64,000 nt of DNA from Neelides folsomi. Its lineage: Eukaryota; Arthropoda; Collembola; Neelipleona; Neelidae. Numbering within the stretch: the first letter of the stretch is position 1; each line of letters starts with the position of its first letter. A program made the translations under genes and the position numbers. The stretch covers positions 85,789-149,788 of the forward strand of contig JAQGBZ010000142.1 in assembly GCA_034687125.1 (NCBI GenBank), in the 5' to 3' direction. The notes beneath the pieces are model-generated. The model did not search any database, was not told where the DNA came from, and worked only from the letters and a program-made list of their open reading frames with translations. Below, one piece after another: positions 50,523 through 63,917 of this stretch.

Positions 50523-53500
50523 CGTCTCAATGATCCGAACTGGGGGGATTTCTCATGGTTGGGATCGTGTCATGTTTGGGTTTGCTCCGCTCTTCTTGGG
50601 CTCCTTCGGAGGACTAAGGACTCCGAGTCTCCTCCTTGGCAAAGGAGGCTGTCCGCACTTCATGAGAGGGACCACGCCTCCAGTTCCAGCCGCCCCCACA
50701 CCCAAACTATCCACTCCAGGAATAATTAAAAATACCCAAACACGCACTCAAACTTCATCTTCGGACAAACAAATTTACAAAAAACATTCTTTTCTAATTA
50801 CTTTAAAACTTCAAATAAAATAAAACTTTAGGAAGAAAAAGATCATTCGTTACAATTACAGATACAAATTTGTACTTTACTTATATTGGGAACTTCCACC
50901 TTCACAAAACCAGCTATACTATATGTTTATACAATATATATTATATTATTTGTATCCTATTTGTATAAAATGGTATATAAGTATAGTAAATAATATATTT
51001 ATGTAGTATATGATAGTATGTAATATATCTTTAATGCTTATAGTTAGCAAAAGGATATTTTTATAATTTTACACAATATTTTAATCCAAATATTGTTAAA
51101 ATGGATTTTCTCATCTTCTGGATATGGGCAATTATTAAGGGATTTTATCTTTGTATCGGGGATTTGTGAATGAAGATTTGTTGAATGTGTAAAAAAAAAA
51201 TTTTCCTCGGCTTGTTCACATCTTTGCACAATTTTGATGCATTTTTTTGATCTATTTCCTTCTAAAAGGATCTTGGGTTGTGTAAAAGAATCAACTTGTC
51301 CTTCTCAATTTCTTTTTCTCACACACCTGTTCAGTGAGTCTTGCAGAGGAATCTCATTACAATCTCCGATTCTCAAACTTTATTTAATTTTCCCAAAGCA
51401 TTGTTTTCACAAATTGCATTTCCTTCCATTTCATTCACAATACCCGTATTGGGAGATTCTGGGCTTAAATCTCGTCTTTTTCTTTCAATTCCCTTGTTTG
51501 AACCTCTCGACGTTGAATGGAGAATTTTCCACTCTCGCCCGTCTCATCCGCCCTCATTCCTCAATTATAGGGTTGGGGAAACCCTTGGATTTTCTCCGCA
51601 ATCTCCTCCAAGAGAAAAGGAGAGCCCACCTGAGTTGGCCGCCCATTAAATGATTCATTGGTCCTCCTGGTTGGATTTAAAAAAGGAGTTTAAAATTCCC
51701 TCCCTCCACCCGCCCTAATTTCCAGAATCTCATTAAAACCTGGGCGAGTCCGGAGGAGGATTAGGAAGTTGAGGGGAATTGAGATGCTTCATCTGTTTCA
51801 AACCGGATTACTTCTTCATTGGAAGAAGTTTGAGGAATTGACAGGGCCGATCCGGCACGACCACACGTATTTACTATTTCTCCCCGACTTTTCCTCTTTG
51901 GGGCTCCGAGTCAGGTAGGTGCTAATTGTGGACTTCTTCTCCACGCCCTCAAGAAATGATCAATCAACTGGAGGGGAAAAAACTTTGTTATGACATCTTG
52001 ATCGAACACAAAGTTTCCTCCAGACTTCCATGAACAAAGGGATCATCCCAAGTGACATTCCCCCTTAATCCCCATCACATCATCCAATTGAAATGAGGGG
52101 CAAATTGAGGCTCAATCTTCATTCCCACACACCTCAACCTGTCAACACCAGATTGAACCTTTGAATTATTCCATCTTTATCAAGTGACAAGTCATTGGAT
52201 TCAAATTTTACATTCACCGCAAAAATTCAATTTATTTAATTTTAATATAGATATATCAATTTATCAGATATTACATTTTGGTTATAAAATGAACCAAATT
52301 TACACAATTGGATTTCCCGCGTTCAAAATTTCCCAATCGGAGATTGATGTCAATTTAGAGCTCATTATTGTCAAGAGTGATTGGAATGACGCAAGATTTG
52401 AATTTGATGAAAGGAGGGAAATGATGTGTGGGAGATCTGTCGCTCCTTTTATGTAAATCCATCACTCACTCCCCCCCAACTTGTCTCTTTAGATTTAAAT
52501 TGAGCAACTGTCGGGATTAACAAGTGGAATGTTCACCGACATCAATTACTTATAACACTTGAGAGTTATTTCTCAAGTACAACAAATTTCACCCAGGAAA
52601 TCGCCATTGGATTATTAATCTTGAACTTTATATCATTACAGTTCTATCTAATTGAGATTTGAATAAAGAAACTAAAAGAATTTCCTTCATAATGTTCCCT
52701 TAATGGTGAAGACATATACTCATATACTTATTATTATACATTGGAGTTATTACATGTGTGCGGTAGGTGTGAATTGGGAGACGGTGAGTTCCCATTTCAT
52801 ATTTGAACTTTGTGGCTCCGGTAGTGGTCAATTAGGGAGATTTGTTTACAGGCAAGGGGCGTCCGACAGCCCCAACGACGACCCTCAGTTGGCCAAAGGG
52901 AATTTTCCCCGAAAAAAGTAGAGGTAAAGAGGTTTTCGCATAAGAGGAGTCGCGGCTCACTCCCCATCTGAGCCCAGTTGTTAATCGCGTTCTTCACCAG
53001 CTGCAGCCTCTCAGCTGCTCCAAGACCAAGGAAGACCAAGAGTAGCTCACTTTTGATACAAAAAAGAACATTCCACTCCCGTCCGTTCACCTTACCCACG
53101 AGACGATTCGCATTTACATTTCCTGCGAACCTTCGAGGACCTCAAGGGCCGTCGGTAAGCCGGTTCACATTTTATACATATTTCATACTGTCCATTCCCA
53201 ACACCCAATCTTTGACACTTCAAGAACAATCCAATATGTAATGTAGTAGGAAACATGTTTCATGGGTTGACCCTTACATGTGGATTCTTATGTAAATTTC
53301 ATAGAGGGAAGATTTTTATAAAAGTAAAAGACTTGTCTGACTTTGAGAGATGTTTGAAAATGTCTGAATTTATTTATTGAAAAGTGAGTCGAAATAAGCA
53401 AAAATCTCTCAGGTCCCATTTGGAACATGAATAATTAACCGGGGCCTTTTGGGATTGTTGTTTAATTCTTGTAGGTTTGTGAGAGATTTATCCATCTTTC

Positions 53501-53895
53501 CTCCCAGGTTGAATTAGGTGAGGGCGGAGGGAGTTTACGGCCTTTGGTAAAGCGAAGGGCGATTAAAAGTCTTGGGAAGCCCTTTGGGAGGATCTCGTAA
53601 ACTTTTCCTCAATTTATCTCTTGGAGAAACTGGGGGGGAAATGACTCCCACAGACGACAATGACTCTTCTCCATGCAACAAACATTCCTCGCTGCCCAAA
53701 GACCTGTTTCCATCCGGACCTCAATTTGAAGAATCCATTTGGAAATATTTAAGTTTACGTGTACATGGGGTGAATTGGGCAGTTTGTTTGTCCTTGTCGC
53801 AATCTGTGGGAATGGACATGTCCACATGAGGACGCTGACCTTCCCATTCAAAAGATCCATTGAGGAGGAATTAAGGTTTTCTTTTGCAGGGTGTG
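50523..53895. other. Divergent spacer between NOS and the VWC gene
   Basis: 3.4 kb that should contain the NOS promoter and that of the secreted VWC protein. The 50.5-50.7 kb part is GC-richer and carries overlapping open frames on both strands; it may be 5' UTR of NOS. Open frames at 51234-51653 and 52797-53099 have no family resemblance. Confidence 0.45.
53000..53154 (+). other. Possible non-coding 5' exon of the VWC gene
   Basis: A strong donor (gtcg|gtaagc) lies at 53155. The coding first exon of the VWC gene is preceded by a strong acceptor (cttttgcag, ending 53889). Together they suggest a 5' UTR intron 53155-53889. The left boundary is a guess. Confidence 0.3.
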
Positions 53896-56800
53896 ATGAC
53901 TCCGGTCGCTTCCCTCTTCCTACTTGCCATCTCTGCACGAGGAGTCCTTGCAGGTAACCGAATTTCGGATCGCTTAGGAGCTCTTCCGCCCGGCTGGGCC
54001 CGGAGCTGAACCACTGGAATAAAACCGCTCATTGAAGCCTTTTGTTAATTACCGCTCACTCTGTCTAGATATGTCTGGAGAAATATACAATATTATACAT
54101 TGTACTCCATGTATATCTTTAGATCAAATCTTACAGGATGTGTTTAATATACTACGTAGATTCCCTTAGTGGGGTTTAAAGGCACTGTTAATTAAATATG
54201 ATTCAACATGTCACTTTGTATGTAATATACCATGAGGGCAAGTAATGGGGAAATTGATGAATTTCCTCTTTGCATTTCCTTAAGGCGTAAAGTTGAGTGG
54301 CGTGTTATTCCAGTTGGGGGGATTGTGGGATTCTTCACGGTTTTAGGTCTCTGACTCTTGAAGTGAAACAAAGTGTTTTTCCTATTCCAGGGCCTATAAA
54401 TAGGCAGGTTGGAATCAGCGAGAATGTCTTCATCACTGTGCAAAACGACACGTATGGAAACGAACAACGAGGTAAATCACCTTTTTCAAACTCATGAGAA
54501 AATTTGGACCAAAAATCCCTCTCGATTTAAAAGAAATAAACATTAATTAATATTTACATAACATTTGTACAATTAAAAAAGTAAGTGAGCAACTTGAACT
54601 TTTTATTCAATTCAATGACTTGCAGAAGAATGGATTTGAATTGAAATTTACATATGAATTGTATTATGTAACGACTTGTGTTTTTCTAATTCAGATACTT
54701 ATAATGTTATAATACTTTAACTCAGCGTAATATAAGATATATTATCTTATCACAGTAATACATTATGTATGCAATACATTGATATATAGTTATTTATGCA
54801 AGGAATATGGTTGAATGAATTGGGTGGGAAAAAGATATTAAATTTCATTTTTCAATTGAAACTCAATAAACCGAATGGAATTGAGATTCAAAGCTCAAAC
54901 ATGAATTTGTAATTCAACCAATGTAGGTTTCAAGACAGAAGGGAAAACAATATAAATGTTTTTGAATCATTTGGAGTTTCATTTTTGCTTTATTTCATTT
55001 CTGGTTGGAAAATGTTGCAAGGATTAAATGAATAGAGGAAATGAAATTGTGGTCGTAAACAAAGAGTTCAATTTTTTAAATCTGTGAGTGGCTGTAAGTG
55101 GAAAAACAAGGTGCTTGAGGGATGTTTAACCTTTGAGTAAAACTTTCATCGTTGACTCGAGAGAGGAATTAATTGGAGGGAATTGGGACAATAAATGAAG
55201 TGGAGTGTTTGAAGAAGAATTATATTTATTGTTGTTTTATTTCCAGTTTGTTCGATTGATTCTGTGACTTACGTGGACGGAGATTCCATCCCGACCTCGT
55301 CTCCTTGCGAACATTGCATTTGCCGTCCTCCGGGATTCGCCTGTACAATAATTAGTTGCGAGTATCGTCCCGGTTGCAAAGTTCTGAAAAGATCCAACCA
55401 ATGCTGTCCGGAATATCAATGCGGTGAGATTCAAATCTTCTCATTCCTTTTGGATCAATTTCCGGCCCTATAAAACTATGAAAATAATTTGTAATACAAT
55501 ATGAAACATCAATTTCAATCAGGGACCCAAAAAAATGTCAAATTTTGTCCCATTTTCATTCCGCTCCGATTCATTCCCGATGAATTACAAAAAAGTTTTA
55601 ATTCTTTTTTAAAAACATATTCCCCCCACCCATTCATGAATTCCTTTTTCGCGAAAAGGCTGACAACTTGGAAAGCTCCGTTTTAATTTAACAATATTTG
55701 AAACTTTTCCTCCTCGCGTTCACCTTTCTCTATATTTAATTAATTTACTTTCCTCGCTCTCGAAATAATTCTAGAAGAAAGTTATTTAATTCGCTTTTTT
55801 ACCTTTTCTCAAAACACTCGATGTTTACAATCCATTTCGACTTGGGTCCAAACAAAGGCAATTTGGAGTTATAAACATTAAATCATTTCCTATTTGAATT
55901 ATTTTAGCAAGGGATATACCAACATTCGCACCTGTTTTCAAACCAGGTTTTTAAAATTTCTAGCATAATGAGCCCAAGAAGTTCCATAACTTATCTAAAC
56001 TCCAATTAGTATCCATTGTTTCCAATGAAGGCGAGAGTGAGAAAAGATGTTGAACATCGAGTCGTCGTTGATGAGATCTAATCGTTTTCCCAACTCCTAA
56101 TGAAATGGATAACGAAGGGGGTGCTTTGAATAAGGAAGGAATTCCATAACCCGATCCCTTGTGCAAATATCCAAAACTTCAATGTGTTAATGAACAAGAT
56201 CCGGAAAATTTATTTTCCTCTTTAAAATTTCCTCTCGTTGAGGTTCATCTTTACAAAAGGAACTTGGTTCCATAACTTAATATGTATTAAGTTTAATACA
56301 AAGCTTATAAGATATCCCAAACTTGGGTTTTTTTCTTTCCCCAAGATCCATTTGCTAAATGGAATTCCTAATGTTTTCGCAAGTTTGTCCCATTTGTCCG
56401 CATAGTGTTTTTATACTCATATTAGCTAAATGTGAGTCTTGTGATAAACCGGGTGGTAAATAGTTAATTGGCCTTTCGGTGAAGAGATATTTCCATATGA
56501 GAAGAGTGTGAGGAGTTTGAGGGTTTTTTCCTCCTGTTTTGGTCCCTCGAGTGTCCTGAAAGGAGTTTGTCGGTTTGATTAGCATTCGTCACTGGCCTCA
56601 GGCTCCCCATTGTTTCTCTGTGTTATGAGCCCAAGAGAATATATGATGAATTGGGGAGAACAGTTGAATGACCAACCCTGGGGCGGGAACTCCTTCTTCA
56701 AAAGTAACATTGGGAATGAAGTTAATAAAATAGTACAACTTTGTATGTATTTCCGGGTATTAGAGTGTAAATAGGTGGAGGATCTCATCATTCTCTTTTT

Positions 56801-59800
56801 ATATCCCTCCTTCCTTGGTCCGGGATCTTGAAGGGAGAGAAGTTCTAACTGTGCCTCCAATTCCGACTCTCATGAGGAAATGGCCAAAATCCCTTGAATG
56901 ATTTATCCATTCATTCCTTCCCAACGTACTTCAAATTCCCCTCCTTCGACTCCCATCCCAACTAATTATATAAAGAGAATCAACTAATTAATTCCCAATT
57001 CCTCGCCCCAATTCCCCGACCACACAACACTCAATTCCGCCCAATTCCCCATTTACCAATTTACAAGAGCGAGCCAATGGGCAGCAAAGAATTCCCTATG
57101 TCTGGTACAGATATATTTACATAAGTAACTAGAGATGTGTGCAAAATGCATCATATATGCAAAACAGACATATTTGCAGGATTTGCCTAACGGAACTCCC
57201 GTTCCTTCGTCTCATTATGATTAGTTAGTTAAATAGGAGAAGGGTTTAAAAAGTGTTGGAACAGTTAGGAAGCCTCTTTGAGGTCCTTAACCATTCACTC
57301 CCTTTAAGACCCAAATGAGCCCATTAATCACACCAGCCCTTCATCGCTCCTTTCACTCATTTAATTCACCATCGACCCTATACTTAACCATACAATTTAT
57401 TAGCATTATTACTCCTATGTAATACATTATTACTATCACAATTCAATGTATGATGAAACATTTAAAAATATTAAATCTCATTCATCAAATACACAATGTT
57501 ACACTAATGCTCTCAACTATTTTTAATACACTACTCCTACTAATATTCATAATAGGTCATATACAATGTCTATAGAAGATCATATACATATATATTTGTA
57601 GATCATATGCTTTTGTATTAATATGTTAATTGTAAATTTATACTGTTGATTTACTCACTAATTTTGTTTACATTTATAATTAGCCATATTATTTATAGCT
57701 ACCATGAATAATTATTTAAATTGGGAGTTTCCGCCACTTTGGTAATTAAAATTATCTTTGGGTTTCTCCATCGTGTTTCAAATGGAGGAAAGGAGGAAAT
57801 CAATTTTTGATTAAATTCATTTTCAGAGTGCGAGAAAGATGGGAAGATTTACCAAAATGGGGAAAAGATCTTGGACAACAACAACCCTTGTGAAGTTTGT
57901 TACTGTCAAGGGGGAGATGTCATCTGTGCTGTCATTGATTGCTACTGGAGGAGCGACTGTCAACCGCGTTACATTGAAAACAGATGTTGTCCACTCTACG
58001 ACCATTGTCCGCCCCCTTCGGGTAATCAACTTCCAAGGTCTAAAGGGCCCATTCAATTTTTAATTTATTTCCAGGAGATCTCGGCCCTCTTCGCCCCACT
58101 CACCGACCAACGACAACGACGACGACAACAACACAAGTTCCTCTATGGTTCAATCAAACCATTGTGGAGTCAAAACCTCCACCAGCCCCTCAGGATGAAG
58201 TTCCGATAAAGGAAAATCTTCCTCTGGGTCCAATTGAACAAATCCCTCCTGTTCCGATTGAACAACAAAATGAAAGCTCAGATTATGACCAATTTAATGA
58301 AAACAATGAAAATGAACGACCGAATAAAATTGTTCCACCTATTAAGATTATTCCTTCCCATACTCCTTTAAAAATAATTGATGAAAAAGTGTTGAGTGAG
58401 CCAGTTACAGAAAAGGGCCAAGAAATGGAAGGATCAAATCCCTCAGTTGAAGGAACTGAAGGGAACGAAATTGTCCCACCTGTCTTCACTCACCCCATTG
58501 ACCCCGTTTCTGTAGAGGTCAAAGACACTCCAGGGCCGAAAGATCCTCAACCCATTTCACTTGTTGAATTGAAAGGAGGAGAAGAAAATGCTGAAATTAC
58601 CACAGTGAAACCACAGGAGGAGGAAAATTCAATTATTGAGGAAGCTCCTGGAATTGTGGAATTTACAACGACGATTAAAACTCTGGAGTTTGTTGAAATT
58701 CCAAGTGTTGATCTTTTGCCGCCGAAGGAAGATGAGAATGAAATTGAAGTGACGACGATTGAAAGAGAAGAAGAAACCACGCCGGTTCCCGTCCATTTAC
58801 CAATTGGCCATAAAGTTGAGGAGGAAATTCCTCAAACAACTTTCCCTCCAGAATCCGCCCAAATCCAAGTGACTCAAATTTCTGTTGTTGAAGATGAAAA
58901 GGTTGAGGAGTCAAAGGGAGAATTCACCACGACACGAAATCACCTGGATGAAGAAATTGAACAAACGACGGAGAAAGCGACAGAGAAAGGAGAAAGTTAT
59001 CAAACAACAAACAAAATATTCACTGACCAAGAAATTCCTTCTGAGACGGAAATCTTCCCGACGACGTCTTTGCCCCAAGATGAAAAAGTGGAAGATGAAA
59101 AAGTGGAAGACGAAAAAGATGAAAAATTGGAAAATGAAAAAGTTGAAAATGATGTGGAAAATGATGTTGAATTGACCACAATCCGACCATCCCACAATTT
59201 CCGTCTTGACCCTTCAATATTTGATGATGAAGAAGAGCAAAAAACAACTTCGTCAATTAAATTCATCGAAATTTCCGCCACTGACCAACCCAATATTGTT
59301 GAAATGCCGAGGAAAGACGTCGACGATGTTCAAACAACTGTAGAGCCCAAAGTTGAAAGTGGGAGAAATGAATTCAGAATTCTTTCATTTGACTCGGAAG
59401 AGGAAACGACACTTTCTGGAGTTGAAAAATCTGAAAAAAGCGATTTTGGATCTGCAGCTACCGTTGTGACCGAAATTCCTCTCCATGATGAAGGAAAAGA
59501 AGAAACGACGGTTGAGGTCAAAGTTGAAGGTAATTTAAGGGACGATGTGGTGACTACAGAAATCCCTCATTCGGACGACGTTGAATTTCGAGACGAAACG
59601 ACTGTTGTTCCCATTCACAATGTCCAAAGCCTTTACCGTCATCATCATCCCGACCATCACGGCCATGAAGAGGAAGCGACAACTCAAACGCATGTTTTAA
59701 ATGACGAACCACAAGAGGAAAAAATTGAATTTGAAGTTCGGGAAATTGAAGGTGAAGTGACGACGATTTCTCCGGATGAAAAACCAAAGGAGGATCAACA

Positions 59801-60314
59801 TGTAGGGATTAGTGAAAAACCATCAGGGCAGGAATTAGTAGATGTGAAAGAAAACGGAGCGAGACTTGATTTTGGTATTGAAACGACCACGGAGAATGTT
59901 GAGCCGCAAACGGGGGAAAGTATTGTGGAGGAAATCGCAACTACAAATTCTCCACAAGAGCAAAAGAATGAGACAATGAAAAAGACGAATATTGTCATCC
60001 CGGCAGAACTCATTAAAAAAGCTGAGCCGATTTCCGACGATATTAATTTAGTGGAAGAGCGAGGACGATGGGGATTGTACGACAACGGGGCAACGAACGA
60101 AGTCTCAAATACGGACGAGACTTGGCTTTGGCGAAATCGAATTCGCAATATTCCCCAATTTCCTGCTTTGAGAAGAAGGTCGAGGAAGCCGAGGGAAACA
60201 ATCAAAGTGGACGAGCTGTTGATGGAAAAAGCGACCAAAATTAAAAAGCCGAGTTTTCACCACAAAAAAGTTAAATGGCCGGTTTACAAACAACGGGAAT
60301 CAATCCTTAGTTGA
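53896..60314 (+). CDS. Secreted protein with two VWC domains and a long acidic Thr/Glu-rich tail
   Basis: Exons 53896-53953, 54391-54471, 55247-55423, 57827-58021 and 58075-60314 all join in phase 1 and give 916 residues. Exon 1 is a signal peptide (MTPVASLFLLAISARGVLA). VWC-1 (about 47-105) and VWC-2 (about 106-170) each have ten cysteines in the VWC order, including PCEHCIC / PCEVCYC and CCPEYQC / CCPLYDHC. Each domain is one exon. From residue 171 a single exon encodes about 746 low-complexity residues rich in Glu, Thr, Pro and Val, starting with a threonine run and repeating EE-TT units. The last ~90 residues turn basic (RRRSRKPRE, KKPSFHHKKVK). Paired VWC domains typically bind BMP-type ligands or matrix, so an extracellular matrix or ligand-binding role is likely. 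I do not recognise a named orthologue. Confidence 0.9.
54472..55246 (+). other. Intron 2 of the VWC gene
   Basis: 775 nt, AT-rich, no open frame or repeat of note. Confidence 0.7.
55424..57826 (+). other. Intron 3 of the VWC gene
   Basis: 2.4 kb between the two VWC exons, much longer than most introns in the window. Open frames at 55501-55686, 56355-56585 and 56579-56860 show no family resemblance. Its size leaves room for regulatory sequence or a skipped exon, but I see none. Confidence 0.65.
59083..59175 (+). repeat. In-frame 15-nt tandem repeat in the VWC gene tail
   Basis: Copies of gatgaaaaagtggaa, increasingly diverged, encode DEKVE-type units (VEDEKVEDEKDEKLENEKVE). This is replication-slippage expansion inside the acidic tail exon; the frame is kept. 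Confidence 0.85.
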
Positions 60315-62937
60315 TTTATAATCAAACAATATTAATTAGGAAGAGAAATGAATTTAAATTGTTAATGAGAGGAATCGTAAAATATTTCTTGCTCATTTTA
60401 AAAGACTCAATGCGACTTTGCCAAATTCCACTATGCACGTAGTTACATTTATAGAGTTCAATTCTTGACCAATTAATTGTCAAAAAGTTAAATTAAAATT
60501 AATTTAATTATAAGTGTTATAATTACTTATAATTACCTATTAAATATAAATGTAAGTACGTAAAAGCTCAATTTGGAGAGAGAGGTAAAAACGAGGTTTA
60601 ATTTATAAAAACATTCCCTAAAATGTATTTCATTTTAAATCCATTCCCAGCAACGATTCTGCACCATAGGAATAAATATATATGAACTATTTTGTATATG
60701 TAAATATATAGGGAGAAGGAGGTGAGTGGAACTTGACTTTAATAGCACTTTAATTACATTGGTCATAAATGGATTTGAAATGGAAATGGGATTTGTAAAA
60801 TACTTTCGCGGTTCGTTTAACATACAATTACTTTAAGGTTGAATTGTTTAAAACTTTCGAAAGTTAAAAGTCCAATTTACACTCTTGGGCCTTAATTTAT
60901 AAATCTCATTGTGATCAATTCATAAATTAAGTTTAGGATTAATTTAAGTTTTCGCGATTGAACGCAACTTAGTTTCTTAACTGGTTTCTGTTTAAACTAA
61001 ACATTAGGGGTTAAAATATGGGTGCTTATTTATAATGGGGAATAATAGGGATAGGAAAAGACTAACAATTTTTAAATTACAATTTTGTTCTAATTGAGAG
61101 GTCCATTTAATAAAATTATCATTTTTATAAAAAATAAACATTTTAGTGGAACTAATTTGTGGATAAAAACTCAAAAATAAATATTCATAATTTTTTGTTT
61201 TTTATTAAAAGTTAAGTTGGACAATTTTATATTTGTGTGTGCCTTCATGGAATTCATTGAGGAAAAATTGTCTTGAATCATCCCAATAGAGCTTTTTTAA
61301 ATATAAATTGGTCATTGAAGGGGGCAGGAAGTTGAAGGGAGCGGGCGAGTCAAGGGAAAGTACCTATATAATATGAAGGAGATCAGAAAAATCATTGAAA
61401 TTAATCCGAATGTTTGTTCAAAAAATCCCCCTTATTTTGTACCTGTGGATCCAATGCCCCAATCTCCTAATCAAATCCAACTCTAATGACGTGCAATGAA
61501 TAAATCATAATTAACCACCATGTGATTATTAAAGTACTTTGATTGTCATAGCCATCATCAGATCATGAATCATACATTCATACATATCATCATACAAATT
61601 ATACATATTATAAATTCATACATATCATCATATACATATACTCATATGATACATATCATATACATATTATCATATACAGTACATATCATTATGGGAAGAT
61701 CAATCCAAACCTGTGTGGAGTGAGAGGAAGTGAAGGTGCTCGGAGCGGCGTCAGTCCCAATTACCGTAATATTTCATTTTGCCTATGATCCCCATGTGGA
61801 GAAATGACGCAATTTCTCTTGTCGTGATGGACGAGCCAATTACCCCACCTCATATAATATTCCTTCAATATTGTTGTCTAAGGGAGCGGCTGCATTTGCT
61901 TAATTGATGGAATGCTGTTGGGGCGAGAAAGATCTCTCTTTGCCCCATCAAAGTCCGTGTTGATGGATTTGTCGAAAAGTTTGCGAGCTGTGAAACAGAA
62001 ATCAACGGCCTCTCGGCCACAACAATGGGAAGAGGCCGAAAAGGAAAAGACCTTTCAATGGATCCAAAAAAAACTTTCCCTTTAAACTTTCAATATTTTT
62101 TTCCATGAGTGCCGTAAGGATTTTGTGTCTTCATGATTACACAAAGAACAGACGTCACTTTGCCTTCCGCTTCTTTTCCTCCCATCAATTGTCCAATTAA
62201 TCCTCATATTGATCACACATCCCCCCTTGGGCTCATTTCTAATTCCTAATTATATACCTAATGAGTGTAATGAGCTAATTACTCCCAGGCAATTAATTAC
62301 GTCTGAGGTGATTTCAATTTTTCAATCCGGTTGAACCACCATAGGTTTGGTCAAGGAGTTTGGTAAGGGTTCTATACAACAAGACCATTACGAGAGTTTG
62401 CAAGACCCAATATATTTGCAAAATATCTGTAGTTATTGAGATTTGCGTATTTTTGTTGCTCTTAAGTTTATGCAAAAGGGTGTTTAAGTAATTGGACATC
62501 TTGTTGAGGAGGATGAGTCTTTTGCATATATTTACAGAGCCAAGTGGGATGTTTGTCATTTGTGTGGATTAGTAGGTCAACTTTCTCAATGTGTTGTCTG
62601 ACTTGGAATTTGTTCCCCGGTCATTGGCTGAAGGGATGAGGAAGTTTGTCTAATCAGAGCTTCAACACTCCTCGGGCTCTCATTAAACACCTTTCATCTT
62701 CCCCTCAAACGACCCCAAAAATCCCGAGAAAAAACCCCAAATTGGAGCCAACGACGGAGTCGGAAGGAGCCGCAGGTCATCCCCTTGGGCCTCCTCATTT
62801 GTCTCTTGAGCAGGAGCCAATTGGAGGTCCATGCAAATGAATCCCTCCCTTTTTTATGAAGGAAATCTGATGTGAAGGGGTGAAAGCTGGAGTTGTATGA
62901 CAACCAACAGAAGAAAAAAATCCCCTTTACAACTCCC
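60315..62937. other. Intergenic region before the small secreted peptide gene
   Basis: About 2.6 kb. It contains the VWC gene 3' UTR and the microsatellite at 61556-61690. Open frames at 62314-62559 and 62646-62984 lie on opposite strands and look non-coding. Confidence 0.45.
61556..61690. repeat. Degenerate CATA/ATCA microsatellite
   Basis: Irregular repeats of catacatatcat and tatacatat units cover about 135 bp. Confidence 0.8.
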
Positions 62938-62941
62938 TCCA

Positions 62942-62949
62942 TATATAAA
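62942..62949 (+). promoter_or_regulatory. TATA box of the small secreted peptide gene
   Basis: TATATAAA lies upstream of a 5' UTR exon that ends at a good donor (tcaaag|gtcag, exon end 63036). The intron runs to an acceptor that abuts the start codon at 63174. A tcactta initiator-like sequence sits about 40 nt downstream of the box. Confidence 0.6.
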
Positions 62950-63173
62950 TGAAAGTGAAGTGAAGAGAGTTTAATAAATTTCACTTAGTCGCTCGCCAAC
63001 TCCCAAACTCAACACATCAAATCCAAGGAATCAAAGGTCAGTTTACATAAACTGTGGAAATTCATTTTTATTATTTTTCACCCATTTGGTAGTGAAAGTG
63101 GATTGCAGATTTAAAAAAGACATTTAATTAAAAAAGTCATTTAACAATAGTGGGTTTGTAATTGTGATTTTAG

Positions 63174-63516
63174 ATGCGTCAGTTATTTGTTATTGCTCTG
63201 TTTGCCGCCGCTCTGGTTGGCGTCATGGGAATGCCGAGTCCTCAGTACTTGGAGGAAGCTGTGAGACAAGCCCAAGCCATGCAGATCCTTCCAGCTTATG
63301 CCGTCGTCGACAAAACTGCTCCTGGAATTCAAGTATTTACAAATTTATTAACAATTAACTGAATCAATCCTAATTGGTTAATTTTACCAGGTGGCGTATT
63401 TCAAGCTTGGCCCACATGACCGTGTGGATCTCCAAAATGCTTTGGGAGGAGCTGTCCCTTCCGATGTCGTCGCTTCACTCGAATCTCAAGTTGACTCCAT
63501 CGGGAGAAAATTTTAA
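63174..63516 (+). CDS. Small secreted peptide, 94 residues
   Basis: Coding exons 63174-63332 and 63391-63516 join in phase. A 19-residue signal peptide (MRQLFVIALFAAALVGVMG) is followed by a 75-residue mature chain with no cysteine and no dibasic site except near the end (GRKF). It contains QILPAYAVVDKTAP and KLGPHDRVDLQNALGGAVPS, then an amphipathic-looking ending. The start codon directly follows the acceptor tttag of a 5' UTR intron, and the promoter has a TATA box, typical of strongly expressed arthropod secretory or cuticle-associated genes. I do not recognise the family. Confidence 0.82.
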
Positions 63517-63625
63517 ATCACAAGCTTCGCCAATAATAAAAATGCCAAATTTTTTATCTCAGTAGACAAAATACCTTGTCTACGAAAATATACCTTCAGA
63601 AACAATGACATCATATATTTTTGTT

Positions 63626-63631
63626 AATAAA
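63626..63631 (+). terminator. Polyadenylation signal AATAAA of the small secreted peptide gene
   Basis: Canonical AATAAA about 110 nt after the stop codon, followed by A/T-rich sequence. Confidence 0.55.
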
Positions 63632-63917
63632 ATATTAAAAAAAACTCCTTGGGTTTTCTCTTTATTTAAATGAGAGTTTCTCATATTCAAATCTCATATT
63701 ATAAATATTTAATATTAATAACTATTCATATAATACCTATTATTTGTAAAAATAACATATTAAACATAATGTCCAGATAAATTACAATTAATATATAAAT
63801 ATGATAAATACAATTAAATTATAATATTATAATGCATTATTGTTTAATTTTTACATTCCAAATCCTGTATATCAATTTCCTGTGTAATCTGTAATTATTA
63901 ATTTTAAAAAATAGGTA

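Noticed and set aside
50553-50747. Minus-strand Pro/Gly-rich frame just upstream of NOS exon 1
   Set aside because: It is in a different frame from the NOS start, and a stop lies between. It could only join through a cryptic splice, so I treat it as 5' UTR.
52797-53099. Minus-strand 100-codon frame between NOS and the VWC gene
   Set aside because: No splice context linking it to NOS, no family resemblance, and it overlaps a likely plus-strand 5' UTR exon.
58283-59293. Several frames on both strands inside the VWC gene tail
   Set aside because: Low-complexity GAA-rich sequence is open in many frames. Only the +1 continuation from the VWC exons has a supported start and splice context.
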